This document shows, in pieces, positions 25,981 through 26,067 of a DNA stretch of 26,067 bases. Below the pieces are notes generated by a model, which saw only the letters and a program-made list of their open reading frames with translations, was not told where the DNA came from and did no database searches. Each line of letters begins with the position of its first letter. The first letter of the stretch is position 1. Location: the NCBI GenBank assembly GCA_014084085.1, contig NPFB01000166.1:169832-195898 (forward strand), written 5' to 3'. The position numbers and the translations under genes were made by a program. The stretch comes from Hondaea fermentalgiana. Taxonomy: Eukaryota; Sar; Bigyra; Thraustochytrida; Thraustochytriidae.

Positions 25981-26067
25981 CGTCTCGTCTCGTTTCGTTT
26001 CGTTTCGTTTCGTCTCGTCTCGTCTCGTCTCGTCTCGTCTCGTCTCGTCTCGTCTCGTCTCGTCTCG
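25981..26067. repeat. TCTCG/TTTCG pentanucleotide tandem repeat at the window edge
   Basis: From 25981 to the last base the sequence is a 5-base repeat: two TCTCG units, then four TTTCG units, then TCTCG units without interruption to the edge. The repeat is cut by the end of the window, so its full length is unknown. It may be the place where an assembly stopped. Confidence 0.95.

Larger units (their letters stand above)
24504..26067. other. gene-poor flank upstream of the ADA2-like gene
   Basis: This 1564-base stretch holds the promoter region of the ADA2-like gene next to 24504, with AAGC/GCTT runs near 24639 and 24842. It also has a GA-rich tract (25684-25710) and a terminal TCTCG repeat. 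The longest ATG frame on the plus strand is 24866-25501 (211 codons). Its codon use (many AGA, AGG, TCA, GGA) is unlike the neighbouring genes and no domain is recognised, so I treat it as a weak candidate only. No tRNA was seen. Confidence 0.6.

Noticed and set aside
1..26067. CRISPR arrays, insertion sequences or phage genes
   Set aside because: No spaced direct repeats, transposase motifs or terminal inverted repeats were seen; gene content is eukaryotic.

Overview
The window looks like compact nuclear DNA from a protist. Genes are long, apparently intronless reading frames on both strands, several with good eukaryotic start contexts. They encode eukaryote-specific proteins: a PA200/Blm10 proteasome activator, a ROCO GTPase, an HtrA2-type protease with a mitochondrial-type presequence, an ADA2-type deaminase and probable ciliary proteins. 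High GC in most coding regions, few introns, a probable flagellar gene and a scaffold protein with tandem 'V-x-V-P-x-G' beta repeats together suggest a stramenopile, most likely a thraustochytrid-like labyrinthulomycete. That placement is an inference. Several genes have open frame upstream of the first ATG. I set starts at the first in-frame ATG, because the longer versions would begin on GTG or TTG.

Layout: (1) 1-1449 (+), the 3' part of a coiled-coil protein of unknown function. (2) 1450-2206, a spacer holding a degenerate copy of the 3' end of the next gene. (3) 2207-7492 (-), a PA200/Blm10 (PSME4) proteasome activator. (4) 7493-8568, a repeat-rich spacer with a G-quadruplex motif and a GCTT/GCAA inverted repeat. 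(5) 8569-12777 (-), a multidomain LRR-ROC-COR-TIR protein, the most unusual gene here. (6) 12778-13390, a shared divergent promoter region. (7) 13391-14707 (+), a mitochondrial HtrA2-like serine protease. (8) 15017-16426 (-), a protein with four F-x-P-x-I-N motifs. (9) 16980-20513 (+), a large acidic protein resembling the CFAP92 (KIAA1257, DUF4550) ciliary family. (10) 20612-22237 (-), a ubiquitin-binding, PPxY-containing adaptor-like protein. (11) 22998-24503 (-), an ADGF/ADA2-type adenosine deaminase without a signal peptide. (12) 24504-26067, a gene-poor flank ending inside a TCTCG pentanucleotide repeat.

The best candidate for an undescribed system is the LRR-ROC-COR-TIR protein. It joins ligand-sensing-type repeats, a GTPase switch and a TIR domain that keeps the glutamate expected of NAD+-cleaving TIRs. 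It sits head to head with an HtrA2-type protease, a family tied to mitochondrial quality control and cell death. A joint innate-immunity or cell-death role is only a hypothesis. The other genes look like ordinary housekeeping, ciliary and trafficking functions. Thin GC-skewed spacers carry recurrent AAGC/GCTT tetranucleotide runs upstream of several genes.
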